DNA from: Salmonella enterica subsp. arizonae
GTDB lineage: Bacteria; Pseudomonadota; Gammaproteobacteria; Enterobacterales; Enterobacteriaceae
Length of the DNA stretch: 64,000 nucleotides
Direction of reading: 5' to 3'
Assembly (NCBI RefSeq): GCF_008692845.1
Contig: NZ_VXJW01000015.1
Location: 1 to 64,000 of the forward strand
Part shown: piece after piece, positions 63,227 to 64,000 of the stretch
Numbering within the stretch: the first letter of the stretch is position 1
Layout: every line of letters starts with the position of its first letter
The notes under the pieces: generated by a model
What the model was told of the DNA's origin: nothing
The model's database searches: none
Seen by the model: the letters and a program-made list of their open reading frames with translations, nothing else
Translations under genes and position numbers: made by a program

Positions 63227-64000
63227 ACAGGAAGCAGAGTGATCGTCTTATGATGATAATCATAACGCTAACAATTATGATTGTCATTCTTACCTATTTT
63301 GTAAAGATAAATTCTGTAGTGCATGGTCAGGGTGTTATTACAACCAAAGATAATGCTCAACTAATATCTTTGTCTAAAGGTGGAACGATACAAGATATTT
63401 ATGTAACAGAGGGAGACACTGTAAAAAAAGGAGAGCTACTTGCAAAGATAGTTAACCTTGATTTACAAAAGGAATATCAACGTTATAAAACTCAAAAAGG
63501 GTATCTGGATAAAGATGTAAACGAAATATCATTCATTCTTGATAAACGAAATGAAGACGGATTAATTTCACTTGATGGTGTGAGTTCTTTAAGTAACAAA
63601 GAGGTAAAAGCTAATATTGAACTGGTTCATAGCCAGATAAGAACTAAAGAATTAAAAAAAAATTCTCTTGATTCGGAGATTGATGGATTACAGGAGAAAT
63701 TAAATTCCAAAGAAAATGAATTAGCTTTGCTCGCAGAAGAAATAAATATTCTCTCTCCTTTAGTGAAAAAAGGTATTAGTCCGTATACTAACTTTCTAAA
63801 TAAGAAACAGGCGTATATTAAAGTTAAATCTGAAATTAATGATATTGAGAGCAGTATAACTTTAAAAAAAGATGATATCGAGTTGGTTGCTAATGACATT
63901 AAGGCACTTAATAATGAATTAAGGCTTTCATTATCTAAGCTCATATCTAAAAATCAGCAAGAACTTGAAGTCGTTAACTCAACCCTAAAAGTAATAGAAA
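63223..64000 (+). CDS. siiD: SPI-4 type I secretion membrane-fusion protein SiiD (3' end beyond window)
   Basis: The HlyD-type periplasmic adaptor joining SiiF and SiiC; about 259 residues are visible. A short N-terminal cytoplasmic part (MNRKQSDR) precedes one transmembrane helix (about 9-26, LMMIIITLTIMIVILTYF). A lipoyl/biotinyl-like half-motif follows (about 35-85; SLSKGGTIQDIYVTEGDTVK with KKGELLAKI), then a long coiled coil (about 85 onward). It starts at the ATGA overlap with siiC, so siiABCD are all translationally linked. The frame stays open to the window edge. Confidence 0.93.
   Translation, partial: MNRKQSDRLMMIIITLTIMIVILTYFVKINSVVHGQGVITTKDNAQLISLSKGGTIQDIYVTEGDTVKKGELLAKIVNLDLQKEYQRYKTQKGYLDKDVNEISFILDKRNEDGLISLDGVSSLSNKEVKANIELVHSQIRTKELKKNSLDSEIDGLQEKLNSKENELALLAEEINILSPLVKKGISPYTNFLNKKQAYIKVKSEINDIESSITLKKDDIELVANDIKALNNELRLSLSKLISKNQQELEVVNSTLKVIE

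Larger units (their letters stand above)
58372..64000. mobile_element. Salmonella pathogenicity island 4 (SPI-4), left part
   Basis: From just after ssb the sequence turns AT-rich with A/T-ending codons, unlike the core genes before it. It holds siiA, siiB, siiC and the start of siiD, the first genes of SPI-4, which is known to be inserted next to ssb. No integrase, tRNA target or direct repeat is visible at this end. The right end lies beyond the window. Confidence 0.93.

Overview
The window comes from an enteric gamma-proteobacterium and is almost certainly Salmonella enterica, subspecies enterica type. Most of it is core chromosome in the same gene order as the metA to uvrA/ssb stretch of Escherichia coli K-12, with the small differences expected of Salmonella. 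At the right end, directly after ssb, the AT-rich left part of Salmonella pathogenicity island 4 (SPI-4; siiA, siiB, siiC and the start of siiD) begins. Identifications rest on recalled family and E. coli sequences, not on a database search.

Layout: (1) 1-160, end of an rRNA operon (5S rRNA and terminator). (2) 276-11732, yjaB, metA, the glyoxylate-bypass operon aceBAK with its repressor iclR, and cobalamin-dependent metH; MetJ, MetR and IclR sites can be seen. (3) 11999-19805, yjbB, pepE, a DUF2058 gene (yaiL type), rluF, yjbD, lysC, pgi. (4) 20197-23971, the exopolysaccharide-associated operon yjbEFGH. (5) 24113-26044, psiE and xylE. (6) 26387-34211, the maltose regulon: malEFG facing away from malK-lamB-malM across a shared MalT/CRP control region. 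(7) 34392-42008, ubiC, ubiA, plsB, dgkA, lexA, dinF, yjbJ, zur. (8) 42255-45092, two genes where K-12 has yjbL-yjbM: an exported TraF-like beta-barrel protein and an AT-rich zinc alcohol dehydrogenase. (9) 45478-54626, dusA, pspG, qorA, dnaB, alr, tyrB, aphA, yjbQ, yjbR and two genes I do not recognise. (10) 54768-58371, uvrA and ssb, divergent around a LexA box. (11) 58372-64000, SPI-4: about 1.5 kb of AT-rich DNA without a convincing gene, then the overlapping siiABCD genes.

How it fits together: SPI-4 encodes a type I secretion system for the giant adhesin SiiE. SiiC (TolC-like), SiiD (HlyD-like) and SiiF (ABC transporter, outside the window) form the exporter; SiiA and SiiB form a MotAB/ExbBD-like inner-membrane proton channel that controls adhesin function. 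The best signal in the window is a complete JUMPstart/ops element (59766-59797) about 85 bases before siiA, the recruitment site for the antiterminator RfaH. It suits a very long operon carrying a giant gene. A degenerate version of the same element precedes yjbEFGH.

Other points: a near-perfect Zur-box-like palindrome upstream of dusA; a lysC leader with no recognisable lysine riboswitch; an AceK C-terminus written by a REP element; a run of nine G inside ubiA; an ERIC element between malE and malF; and many REP/BIME palindromes between genes. No insertion sequence, prophage, CRISPR array or tRNA gene was seen.
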